DNA of 64,000 bases. It comes from Xestospongia bergquistia. Taxonomy: Eukaryota > Porifera > Demospongiae > Haplosclerida > Petrosiidae. Positions 1-11,197 of the stretch are shown one piece after another. The position numbers and the translations under genes were made by a program. The notes under the pieces were generated by a model, which made no database searches, was not told the origin of the DNA, and was given only the letters and a program-made list of their open reading frames with translations. Each line of letters begins with the position of its first letter. Position 1 is the first letter of the stretch. The stretch is from the NCBI GenBank assembly GCA_963965975.1, contig OZ014417.1:1717821-1781820 (forward strand), in the 5' to 3' direction.

Positions 1-2044
1 AGAATTATTACTTAACGCTGATCCTGGTACTGATGAACCCAACCATTATGCAGAACCTTATACTGACGTTAGTAATTGTGTAGTCTTTAATAGATGCTTA
101 ACTTGTGTTTCTTTTTTTTTATAACAGCCTCAACAAATTGATAATGCCGCTATTGTGTGGGATTTGATACAGAATTGTCTCAATATCTTAGAGATCAGTG
201 ACGATGAAGCTATGGGTTTGTGGTCAATTTTAGCTGCCATTTATCATTTAGGATATGCTGGAGTGAAACAAGGTTAGTATCTCTCTATCCTTCTATCTAT
301 CTATCCATTCATTCAGGTACCGGTCGTGTTACTGAGAGATTCATAAATCCAGCTGCTGCTATGAGAGCTGCAAATGTTTTGGGTATTCAGCACGAAGAGT
401 TAGCCAAAGATATTTTTAACCCTCCACGAAGCACTACCTCTCGCATGTCTTCTTTCATTGGCTCCTCAATGTCTGCCTCTCCTACCATCTCAGAAACCTC
501 ATCTATTAATTTATCAATCAGTTCCTTTAATATCTCTCCTGGTAGTGTTCGAGCAAATCGTTCTTTCTCCCTTGATGCATTTGTAATGGGTCTCTTTGAA
601 CACGCAATGTACTTGCTTGTCCTTCTAATTAACAGGTATTCCCCCCTCCCCTCATAACAACTACTATTTCCAAGAAAATGAAATTAATTATTAAATTGCA
701 TTTTATTAGTTAATGTACTTCCACTTACCGCTAAAATGCATGTAATGTGTATAATGTGTGTCCTTCTTAAGTAATTATAGTACTACAACACATTATACTC
801 TAGTTGTATATGTGCGTTGATTGTTTGTGTTATTATAGAGCTCTTCAACCAACACCACAGTCTAAGGGGAAGTCTTTAATACATGTACTTGATACACCGG
901 GATTTCAGAATAGAGAAATAGCAGGATGTCAAGAAGGATCCACTTTTGATGATCTCTGTATGAATTATACTCGAGTAAGAGAATGGATTTATAGTAGATG
1001 GATGGTGACAAGCAGACAAGCTAACTAATAGAGACAAACATTGAAAGATGTATCTTCATATTGTCTAGGAACGTCTGCAAATGTTGTTTCATGATTTCAC
1101 TTTTACAACTGAACAAGATCGCTATATACAAGAAAATGTCGACTGGACATTCTCTGAAGTTGGCTTGTCTCCTCTCTCAATTATTGATTTAATTGATAAA
1201 CACGTCCCACAGGTATGAATAACTACCCTTTAGCAAAATTTAAGTCGCCGTCTTTTGATGTCCTCATCAGTATTACATTTTAAACCCCTCCTGTACAATT
1301 CAATATAGTTCATTACATAAGCAGCTGTGGTATATTTGACTGAGTGTAACTTGTTTGTATTAAGACCACCTGCAGTCTTTCTCCATAATTGTTTGATTCC
1401 CAAATGCCATGTTGTTGAGTTTCAATATATAAAAACAACAGCTGCATCTATTAAGGAAGGAGAAAGCATAGTAAAGGAGAGTGACCTTCATATAGGAAAG
1501 TTCTGTTATGATAATAATAGAAATGTAAAGGGTTGGAATGTACATGTGGAAATGACCTAAAGACTATAGAGGAAATAAAATATAAACAGCTATATTTGTT
1601 GTGTAAATAAATTTATTGTTGACAGGAAATGTACATTGCATGTAAATTAAATTACACATTATTTAAATATTCAATTTTTAAAACATATTAATAAGATATT
1701 ATGTAATAAGTTCATGTACCTGATGATATAGATAGACTATGGTAACTATGACAACTAAGTGTATATATATCTGATTATGTCTTACAAGTATATGTCCATG
1801 CATTCTTGGTATATGTACATATACATGTAATGTGTACATGTACACATTACATGTAATGTGTACATGTACATGTAATGTGTACATGTATGTGTGACATTTA
1901 GGATCATTATCAGTGGATTGTTATTTTAATTACAAATTGTGTACATTTGTCTAATTTACACACTAACTTTGATAATGTGTCATGTGATTAGATCCTCTCT
2001 CTCTCTCTCCCTCTCTCCCTCCCTCCCTCCCTCCCTCTCCCTCC

Positions 2045-2079
<35 letters not shown>

Positions 2080-5000
2080 ATAGCGTCGTGGTCCAGCTTT
2101 TCAGGGCATAGACTTCAATGAAAGACGAGGATTACTATGGATACTAGAGGAGGAGTCCAGTTATTCTGGATCTAATGATTTAACATTTTTGGAGAAGCTC
2201 CAAGCTGTTCATGGAGAACCTGATGACTTTGGTAAGTCAGACTGCAGTACTATATATAGTATGGGAATAGAGTTCCTTAGGTATGAGTATGTGACTAATA
2301 TGGACATGTAATCTAGTATGGATATATATATATATATTGGTATGGGTATGTGATCTTGTAATGGTATATGTCTAATATGGGTATATAGATATATAATCTA
2401 TTATGGGTATCCATGTATTTGTATTGTGTGTCTGGGTATATGGATATGTCATGGTATGGATATATGGATATTGGTATGGGTATGTGTATATTGGTATGGG
2501 TATATATCTAATATGGGTATATAGATATGTAATGGTATGGATATATGTATATAGGTATGGGTATGTGTCTGTCTGATATGGGTATATGGATATTGGTATG
2601 GATATGTGCCTGATATAGAAGTATGTGTTACTACTATCTTTATACCACAGGGGATGCTACCATAAAGGTCAATGTTGATAAAGGTCAATTTGTTATTACT
2701 CATTGCCAACGAACTCTTCCTATTGTTTATGACGTGAATGGATGGCGTATGAGAGCTAGAGAACATCCCTCTACTCGTGTTGTTGCTCAGATACTTCCGG
2801 AATCTAAGAACAAAGGGATTAGTAGTTTTTATCAAGGAAGGGGTGTGGTCACAATGTCAGGTGGCATATCCGCTGGTATAAAGTTTGATGCTCAACATTT
2901 ATCACGACATGCTAGTTTTAGTAACCCTACAGCTGGTATTAAGAAATCGTCAATGTGTTTGAAGACAAAGTTCCAACTAGTAAGTTATCCTTAGTCATTG
3001 TGAATTTTAGAGTTTACTAATGGTAGCTATCCTAGATCATTGTGGTAAGTACTGATGTTCACTAGTCTAGAGCTTACTAATGGTATCTATCCTAGATCAC
3101 TGTGGTAAGTACTGATATTCACTAGTCTAGAGCTTACTAATGGTAGCTATCCTAGGTCACTGTGGTAAGTACTGATGTTCACTAGTCTAGACTTAGGTCA
3201 TTATGTGGTAATGTCTGTTTTGATTTTTATAGGATTTTCTCATCGACATTTTGCGTAAAACAAATCAGTGGTATGTATTATGTGTTCTCTGTCAACCACC
3301 TGCCTACCTTCCTGGAGCTCTTTTACCACCCAATCTCCCACCAGAGAGATATCCTCCTGAGGATGGTCCCCCTCAAGGCCATATTGATGTCCCTCTTGTG
3401 AGAGATCAGCTAAGACGAGCTGATATTATTCCAGCTGCTAGAATTTTCAAACAAGGTTAGTTATCAGTGTTGTTACTATTAATATATTATGGATGATTGA
3501 GTTTATATTATTAAAATATGACACATTTCATTCCATTCTCACACAAATTTGGTTATAGAAGGATAGATGGATGGTTGGGTCAATGGATGGACACACAACT
3601 ATATCACTCTATCACTCAATCATGTTACAAGTCTTTCTATAATATATATTTGACTTTACATTTTTATAATAAGCTCTCATATCTGAACATTTCATTCTTC
3701 TCTTTTATCCTGTAGGCTATCCTGAACACATGCCATTCCCAATGTTTAAACGTCGCTATACAGCTCTCCTTCAACAAGAAGAGAAGGAATGTCTGCCACA
3801 AAATGACAAAGATGCTGTTGAATTTATTATTTCTGGTTTAGAACTGGATCGAAAAACATATCGTATTGGCCTGAGTCAGGTTAGATATCAGTATCAGTCT
3901 ATATAAGAAATGTAGGCATGAGTCTGTGTGTGGGATCTTTAGAATGAGTCTGTGTATGAGACATCAGAATGAGTCTGTGTGTGGGATCTTTGGAATGGGT
4001 CTGTATGTTGGATATTTGGAACAGGTTTGTGTGTTTTTCTTTGCAGGTTTTTTTCAGAGCTGGAGTTCTGAGTTCTCTTGATCGTCAGGTGGAAGATAAA
4101 ACTCATGATATTATGGTCAAATTCCAGGCTCATATCAGAGGCTGGCTAGGACGTGAAATGAGAGAGAAATTAGAATACCAACATGCTGCAGCTCATGTAA
4201 TTCAAAGGAACATCAGACAAGCTGATATCATTAATAACTGGTCATGGTGGAAATTGTTACAGAAAGTAAGAAAGAACAATATATGTTACCTTCCCTCTAC
4301 TGTCTATCCATTCATTCACTAATTGATCCATTGGTCCATTCATCCATCGGTCCATTCATTCATACATCCATTGGTCCATTCATTCATCCATCCATCCATT
4401 CATTTATCCATCCATTCATCCATCCATCCACTCATCCATCCATTCATTCATCCATACATCCATACATTCACTACTCTTGTATTATTTTATACATTTCAAT
4501 ATTTATTTTTATCTCCCTTTGACGTAGGTCAAACCCCTTTTGGCTGTTTGGAAGGTAGAGGAAGAAGTCAAAGAAAAAGATGTATGTTGTTATCACTATA
4601 TATGTAGTCCAGCTGTCATGTCTTTGCACAGCAGCTGTCATAAAGGATATTAAAATTTTATATATTTTTGTATTTGTAGTCACAAATTGATACTCTGAAA
4701 GGCAAAGTAGCCACTATAGAAGAAGAGAGAAATATTTTGAAGGAATCTGAGCAGAGATTATCTGAGAGGGTAGCTCAACTGACCAGTCAACTCTTTGAAG
4801 CCCAAGTATGTGATCTATCTGTCCATTTATTAATTCTTTTGTCTCTCCTTCATCCATTCATCTATCAATCCATCCACCCATCCATCTATCCATCCATTCT
4901 TTCATATATCCATTAACTCATCCACATATCCATCCATTTTCCATTAACCCATCTATCATTTGTCTACCCATCTATCCATTCATCCATCCATTCCAACAGG

Positions 5001-8000
5001 AAACAGCCCAACATGCTACAGAATTATTAGAGCAAGAACAAATGGACAGAAGAGAGTTACAAGAACAACACCAAGACATTACAGTAAGAGATACATCGTT
5101 GCCATGGCAACGTTGTAGTTTATGTCATTATACAATCATGTGATCTTGTTAAATTCTATTAGTAAATCAATGAACTCAATAATTGTAGTATATAGTGTCA
5201 ACAGGGAATTAGATAAGATGTATTGTAGTATATGTTTGAATGATAGTTGTACAATACTATTAGTGGGTAGTTAGTTTTGTTAAACTAACTATAATTAATA
5301 GGGAGTGACATTATTCAGTTAGTTAGACTGAAGAGTCAGTCTCTAGTTGTTAAGTTAGTGAGTCAGTCTCTAGTTGTTAAGTTAGTTAACTTGAAGAGTC
5401 AGTCTCTAGTTGTTAAGTTAGTTAACTTGAAGAGTCAGTCTCTAGTTATTGAGTTAGTTAGAGTGAAGTGATGTTGTCTAGTTAGTAAATTAAGTTAGCT
5501 TGGAAAGCCAGTGTCCAGTTGAAGAGTCAGTATTCAGTTATATACTCAATTTTAATGGACCAATTCGATTACTGTGACTTGGTAAATCAGTTCAGTTCTT
5601 GTCTTGTTGGTGTGTCTGTTCTTCTCATTCTCTCTCTCACACCTTTCTTGTTTTTTTATATAGTCCACTGAACATGAGCTGATTAAGAGAAATGAAGAAT
5701 TACAGCTGCAAGTTGCTGAGTTGAGTATACTTGCCAGGATCAAGCAATCGGAAGGAGGAGAAACAGCTAATCATAATGACTCTGAAGGTAAGAACTAACA
5801 GCTGATGAATTGTTAGGAATTATAATATAAATGGTTTGTGTTAATTCTTGTTTCTCTCCTCTCTCTCTCTAGCTGTTTTGGAGAAATATTGGGAGACACG
5901 GCGAGAACTTGAGACTCTTCGACAGAGGATTAGTACTGAACATGAAGATGAACTAGAGAGATTGCAACATGCTAAGAAAAACCTTGAAAAGAAGGTAAGT
6001 ATATATATATATATATATATATATATGAGTCTTTGAATTCATTTTTATTCTCTCTCTCTCTCTCTCTCTTGCACACACCAGCTTGCTGACCAAGAAGCAG
6101 AAGGTGATGATCTTCGACGGAACTTAGCTCAAGTCAGAAAGAAAGCATCCAAATTTAGTTCAGAACTCAATGATATGAAACTATTACTTGAAGCTCAGCA
6201 AACACGTAATGAAGAATTAGAAAAACGACAAAGAAAGTAAGACAAGGTAGTCATATTTATTGAACACTCGTACTGAACTTTTTCAGATTTGATGCTGATC
6301 TTAACGCTGCTCGTGAAGAAGCTAGCCAGGAAAGACAAGCGAAAGAACGACTGGATAGAGAGAAAAACATACTGTCTATTGACACTGCATCTTTGGAACA
6401 GAAGTACAAGGTATGTTATTATTACTGATAAAATGTTGAGTTGATCTCTCTCTGCTCCAGCAATTACAAGAGGATTATCAACATTTGGAGAATGAAAAGA
6501 CGGAAATAGAGACTGAGTTTTTAAAACAAGGTTCCTCCGATGCAGACTCTGAAGTGAGAACAATAACACAGTGTGTGTGTGTGTGTGTGTGAATTACCTA
6601 ACAATATATTTAACAAAACATTAACAAAACTATGTTCACAGTGGATCACTGAATAGAACTTTTACAAATATTAACTTTTAGGATTCTTGCTACTCATTGG
6701 GCAGCCATTATACTAAAGTCAATTTTATTTATATTTTCTTAATAGATTGCCTCTTTGAAAAGAATGAAGAGAGAGTTGGAAAGTAAAGTAGAAGAACTTG
6801 AAGATGAATTGGATGACATCAATGTTAAAGTTGACACTTTACAACAGGTATGAGTCTTATGGTATGAGTATCAGTCTAATAGTATGAGTATCAGTCTGAT
6901 GAAGTCTAGTAACATTGGCTTGTATCAGCATCCTTTGTATAACCATACATCCATTTCAAACTCCATGGATCCATTTCATTCTTTATATGTTCATTTTAGA
7001 CTAAAACTCGTCTGGAATTAGCTATGCAGACTTTAAGAACGCAACATCAACGTGAGTTAGAAGGACGTGAAGAAGATTTGGAACAAATGAAGAGTACAAT
7101 GTCCAAGAAATTGAAGTCACTAGAACAGCAGCTGGAAGAGGAACATGAACAAAAACAACAAACTATAAAAGTAAGTCTATACTGAACTGGTAATGAGTAT
7201 CTCTCCCTCCCTCCTCTCTCTCCCTCCTCTCTCTCTCTCTCTCTTTCTCTTTCACAGGCAAAACGAGACTTAGAAAGAGAATTCTCAGAGTATCAAGCTA
7301 AAATGACCGGAGACCCTGAGACTGAACGTAAATTACGTAAGCAAGTCAAAAAGTACAAGGCATTACTTCAAGATGCTCAAGAAGAGTTAGAACACGAGAG
7401 AGAGACCAGAAATAATGCTGCTGCTGTAAGAGGTCTACGCAGTCAACTTGAAGACTTAGAATTGCGGGAAGCAGCTGCTGTTAAAAGCCAAAAAAGAGTC
7501 CAATCAGAAATGGAAGAACTTCAAGCGCAATATGATGAAGTAACTAGACTCAAACTGGAGGTCAGTATCTCTATGTTGCAGCTGGACATATAATAAATCA
7601 TGTGATAGTCATGTGACAGTCACTGGTGGTTTCTCATTTAAATAATGCCATAATTTATGAATTGTGCATGTTATAATGAACTCTACTAACAGCGTACATG
7701 TACATGTATAATGTATCTGAATGACACTTGTCAGTATAAATACTGCATTGTTCTTCTCCCTCCTAAATGACCTATTCTACTAACACATTTGTCCCGTATC
7801 TAGATGGAGACTCACATTTGTGACCTCCAACGTGAGAAGGGTGATTTGGAGACAAGACTTGAAGAGGAACAAGATGTTGTTGAACAACTTACTACTAAAC
7901 AACGTCACAGTATTACACAAGTTGGGTCTCTTCAACAACAACTCACTGAAGCTAACTTCCAAATTGAAGACTTACAAGGAACAAAACAAACGTTGGAATC

Positions 8001-10108
8001 AAAAGTATGTCTATCCATCCATTGATCCCTCTATCTATCCATTTATCTCTCTATCTATCCATTTATCTCTCTATCTATCCATTTATCTCTCTATCTATCC
8101 ATTTATCTCTCTATCTATTAGGTCAATGAACTACAACATAAGATCAATGAGTTAGAAAGTGATTCTAACAAACAAGAAGTGGAGGCCTCAGAATTGAGAA
8201 TACGTGAACTAGAACAGAAACTAGAATTGGAAAAATCAACAAACAAAAGACAAGAAGTAAGTCACACACACACACACTTTAGTTGATCATTTGATATTAA
8301 CATTATATCATAGACCAGTATTTCTCGTCTTCGAGCTCAACTTGAACGAGCTCAAAGTGACAAGACAGAAGAAACTAATTCAAAGACCAGTGATGCTATG
8401 AAAAGACTACAAAAACAACTGAGAGATATTCGTGAAGAACTCCAAGAAGCAGAACGAAAGGAACAAGAACAGAACAAGAAACGAAGAGCCCTGGTAAGAT
8501 CCATTGTGTTGTATCAAACGTCCTTTATCTTTATTTTAGGAGACCCAACTCAGTGAAAAGGAGCTAGAACTACAGACAGCTCAATCAGATCTGAAGTCAG
8601 CTCACAAAAGAATTGAAAGTCTGCAAGAAGCACTGGACGAGGGACAAGTAGAGGAGTACAGTAGCGGAGAAGATGATGTTGAATCATCACCAAAACGACG
8701 TCCTACACATTCCAAAAGAAAAATCAAAAAAGAGAGTATTGGAGATATAAGCTCTGATGGAAGTTATCAGATTGAGCCTGGATCTAGTGGTCTCTCTGAT
8801 GACGAAGAGTTGGCGAGGATGGATGTCCGGAAAAAACAAAGAGAACACGAAAGAATGGCAGTAGCAGGTGGTGGTTATGATGATGAAGAGGATGATGATG
8901 ATATCGATGACTTCCTGGCAAAAGTGAAAAGCAAACATAGGGCAAACCACGATGAAGATGATGACCAGTATTTGTCCAGCAGAAAGGGACGTCTTGGCAG
9001 CGATGATGATGAATACAAACCATCTAGAAAGAAATATAATTTTAGTGATGATGAAGAGGACATCAGTACAAGAAAGAAAACCCATAGAAGTTTGGATGAC
9101 CTCGTAGATGAAAAACCAAGACACAAGACAGATTGGAGAGCAGCATTAATAAGTGATGAAGAAGACAATAATGTCCTTACAAAACCAACATCCCGTTACC
9201 TCAACTTGAGTGATGATGATATTCCTTCAAGTAGAAGAAAGACTAAATTCAGGGACAGTGAAGAAGATGAACCATCAAAACCGTCCTATCTCTCCAGCGA
9301 TGAAGACCCCACAAAACCAGTCACAAGAACCAGACGTAAATATAATAAACATGATGACTTCAGTGATGATGACAAAGATGAGAAAAAGAATGCCGTCAAA
9401 GGAAAGGGAAAATGGAGCTCTAAATTTGATTTTAGTGACGATGACGAAGATATTTCAAAATCAACAACAAAGAAACCAATTAATAAAGACCTGGACAGCA
9501 GAGGTGAAGATGAGAGGGATAAATCTCGACAATCTCATAAGTCTTACTTGAACGATGACAACTCTGATGATGACCTTCCTTCGTCTAGAAAACCAAAAAA
9601 TGGCACAAAAACAAATGAAAAGAAACCTTGGGAATTAAGCAGTGATGATGATGATATTACAATGTCAAAATCAACCAGATCATCAAAAACAACCAGAGCG
9701 TTGCTAGGCGACAAAGATGAGGACACTCAATCAAAACCCAGGACTAGGAATTACTTAGCCAACCTCAGCGACAGTGATGATGATCTACCTAAATTAAAAC
9801 ATGCACCCAAAAAGGATACTACACAAGAGGAGGAGACAAGTCCCAAAAGATCAAGTGAAAATGAACCTGTTAGAAAAACGTCTCAATCAAGTAGAAAATC
9901 ATCATTAGATGATGCATCAAAAAAAGGTGTCCAATGGGACATCAAAGAAGATTCAGTAACAGTGGAGGAGTCAATAAAACCAGCAGCTGTTAGTAGTAAT
10001 GACAAGAGTTTTGAGTCTTCTAGGAAACGTCGTGAAAGGCGTCGCTCTCGACTTAGTAACACAGGGACTAGTCCGGAAAATTCTCCCAAAAGAACTTCGA
10101 AGAGTTAG
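1..10108 (+). CDS. MYO18A: Unconventional myosin-XVIII, 3' part (5' end outside window)
   Basis: Actin-associated motor-like protein of class XVIII. The window opens inside the motor domain; about 27 exons follow. Early exons read 124-245, 317-635, 839-974, 1069-1212, 2084-2231, 2651-2979, 3233-3455, 3716-3879, 4047-4265 and 4528-4579. Exon 839-974 carries the switch II region as VLDTPGFQN, the class XVIII form, followed after splicing by [14 protein letters not shown]. Exon 4047-4265 has [11 protein letters not shown], an IQ-like helix and WSWWKLLQK, leading to [13 protein letters not shown]. From about 4680 to 8640 the exons encode a long coiled coil rich in E, Q, K and R. The last exon (about 8540-10108) is 1.57 kb and encodes an acidic Ser/Asp/Lys/Arg-rich tail containing [14 protein letters not shown]-loop, switch I and any N-terminal PDZ or KE domain lie upstream of the window. 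Class XVIII is well supported; the A/B assignment is only by convention, since an early animal would have one ancestor. Confidence 0.9.
1822..1855. repeat. 34-bp perfect palindrome in MYO18 intron
   Basis: The segment equals its own reverse complement over 34 bases. It is built from ACATGT, TGTACA and ATTACATG words and is followed by further partial copies to about 1890. It lies in the intron between exons 1069-1212 and 2084-2231. It could extrude as a cruciform or form an RNA hairpin. Confidence 0.8.
1993..2082 (+). repeat. CT/CCT microsatellite forming a 3' splice site
   Basis: About 90 bases of CT and CCT repeats run directly into the TATAG acceptor of MYO18 exon 2084-2231, so the microsatellite is the polypyrimidine tract. 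Confidence 0.85.
2280..2625. repeat. Degenerate TATGGGTATATGG-type tandem repeat
   Basis: An irregular array of words such as GGTATGGGTATGTG and GGTATATGGATATG fills most of the intron between exons 2084-2231 and 2651-2979. The chance reverse-strand frame through it is repeat translation, not a gene. Confidence 0.75.
3005..3192 (+). repeat. 60-bp minisatellite, about 3 copies (array A)
   Basis: The unit repeats exactly every 60 bases; the copies near 3011, 3071 and 3131 align with few differences. Each unit contains a CTAG acceptor-like end, a short segment and GTGGTAAGTACTGAT, which has a donor-like GTAAGT. The same unit occurs reverse-complemented at 54121-54535 in another gene. It sits just after MYO18 exon 2651-2979. 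Confidence 0.9.
4320..4480 (+). repeat. CCAT/ATCC tetranucleotide-rich tract
   Basis: Arrays of CATCCATC and CATTCATC lie in a MYO18 intron upstream of the acceptor of exon 4528-4579. All-frame openness in this area comes from the repeat. Confidence 0.85.
4840..4998 (+). repeat. CCAT/ATCC tetranucleotide-rich tract at acceptor
   Basis: CATCCATC, CTATCCAT and related words run up to the CCAACAG acceptor of the MYO18 exon that begins near 5000. Confidence 0.8.
5098..5111. promoter_or_regulatory. RFX X-box palindrome, intronic
   Basis: GTTGCCATGGCAAC matches the RFX X-box consensus GTNRCCATRGYAAC at every position and is a perfect palindrome. It lies a few bases after a MYO18 donor site. Binding or function is inferred only. 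Confidence 0.5.
5310..5480 (+). repeat. Tandem repeat of about 40 bp (AGTCAGTCTCTAGTTGTTAA)
   Basis: Several copies of GAGTCAGTCTCTAGTTGTTAA followed by GTTAGTTAACTTGAA occur in a MYO18 intron. Copies are slightly diverged and vary in length. Confidence 0.8.
7990..8118 (+). repeat. 20-bp CCATTTATCTCTCTATCTAT tandem repeat
   Basis: About five near-identical 20-bp units run straight into the CTATTAG acceptor of the next MYO18 coiled-coil exon (GTCAATGAACTACAAC). Confidence 0.85.
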
Positions 10109-10773
10109 CAAAATTTATTTTTGATAATAGTCTTGATTATAACAACATGTTTGGTAAGTATTTACAACAATTAAGTGATTTTTGTTTGTTTTTTTCTTTT
10201 TAATCCTTTGAGCATTCTTCTCCTTTCTCTCACTCTTTATTTTCTCTGTCACATTTCTTTTTATTAGTTTGTTTGATGTACGTACATTTATTAATTTTTC
10301 CATTTAATTATATTTTCATTTAAGAAATCAGTATATACATATAATGTGTGTGTCATGTGTGTGTCATGTGACCTGTACACAGGTGATCTTTGTAGTTACA
10401 TAATTAATAATTAGTTAATTAATAAAATAACTCCTTTAAAAAATGTATACAACAAATTCCTCCAGTTAATAATGACTGTGAATATTACCATTAACATTCA
10501 ATGCATACTTGTTGCTATAGAAACACATTCAATGCATACTTGTTGCTATAGAAACACATTCATATTGGTAAACATAATATTAAATCCATTGTTCTTTTCT
10601 ACTTTGAAATACATTACAATTAATCTCATCTAATACAATATCAAAATAACATCATGAATAGATTATAAATAAATACTTTATTACATGATACATATATACA
10701 TATATATATACATATATATTATATATATGTATATATATTATATATAATATATATATATTAATGAAGTCTCAAA
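10109..10773. other. MYO18/TIMM10 convergent 3' region
   Basis: No coding signal is seen. The stretch holds the 3' ends of both neighbours: AATAAA-type words near 10420 for MYO18, and an AT-dinucleotide run near 10690-10760 next to the TIMM10 stop. A 31-bp direct duplication (10494-10524 and 10525-10555) contains GTTGCTATAGAAAC. Confidence 0.7.
10494..10555. repeat. 31-bp direct tandem duplication
   Basis: Two identical adjacent copies starting ACATTCAATGCATACTTG and ending GTTGCTATAGAAAC. The end resembles a weak X-box with two mismatches. Confidence 0.85.
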
Positions 10774-11150
10774 TTATCTCTGCTGCATCTGTTTCATCAT
10801 TTGCTCGTCCTGCATGTACATGGCTGTCAATTTCTTACCGATACGATCATGAACTTCCAAGAACTTTGCTACACATCGATCTAAACAGATTGCCTCGCCT
10901 TTATTGAGATCTGCCTCGTGATACTTGGGCGGGATACATTTCTTTTGACAGGCTGTTGATAACCTGAAGAAAAGAATATTAGAATATACTAACATTGCAC
11001 ATATTATGAATATTAATATTTAATATGTATATTATATTGCAGCTATTGTAATAGTAAATACAATTAATGAACGAATTAAATTCTTTACCGATTATAGAGA
11101 TCTGTCATCATATCGATTTCCAAGTCAGACAACTGTTGTTGAGAGTCCAT
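10774..11150 (-). CDS. TIMM10: Mitochondrial import inner membrane translocase subunit Tim10
   Basis: Small Tim chaperone of the mitochondrial intermembrane space, which with Tim9 carries hydrophobic carrier precursors to the TIM22 complex. Two exons, 11150-11090 and 10963-10774, joined within an Arg codon, give 83 residues, the usual size. The twin CX3C motifs are visible as CQKKC (about residues 26-30) and CLDRC (about 47-51). KYHEADLNKGE lies between them, as in the family. There is no cleavable targeting peptide, as expected for this import route. The start is 47 bp from the first ATG of divergent NAA35, so both must use one compact promoter. The 3' end is convergent with MYO18. Confidence 0.95.
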
Positions 11151-11197
11151 GCTTCTTTTTTATTCTAACTAATGCTCACCTCCTTCCACATGTCCAA
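11151..11197. promoter_or_regulatory. 47-bp TIMM10/NAA35 bidirectional promoter gap
   Basis: Only 47 bases separate the two divergent start codons. No TATA box is evident. The 5' leaders must be very short, or one or both transcripts must start inside the neighbouring first exon. Confidence 0.6.

Noticed and set aside
1327..1560. 77-codon plus-strand frame ([15 protein letters not shown])
   Set aside because: Lies inside the MYO18 intron 1213-2083. The joined exons need no insert there and the frame does not fit flanking phases with clear splice sites; not supported as an exon.
4244..4607. Overlapping open frames rich in His, Ser, Ile and Pro ([10 protein letters not shown])
   Set aside because: Translation of the CCAT tetranucleotide repeat in a MYO18 intron.
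8687..9168. Minus-strand frames rich in Ser, His and Ile opposite the MYO18 tail
   Set aside because: Antisense shadow of the GAT/GAA-rich acidic coding exon; no splice or family support.
9210..9551. Plus-strand Met/Asn-rich frame of 113 codons
   Set aside because: Alternative frame of the MYO18 tail exon; composition ([10 protein letters not shown]) reflects shifted GATGATGA codons.
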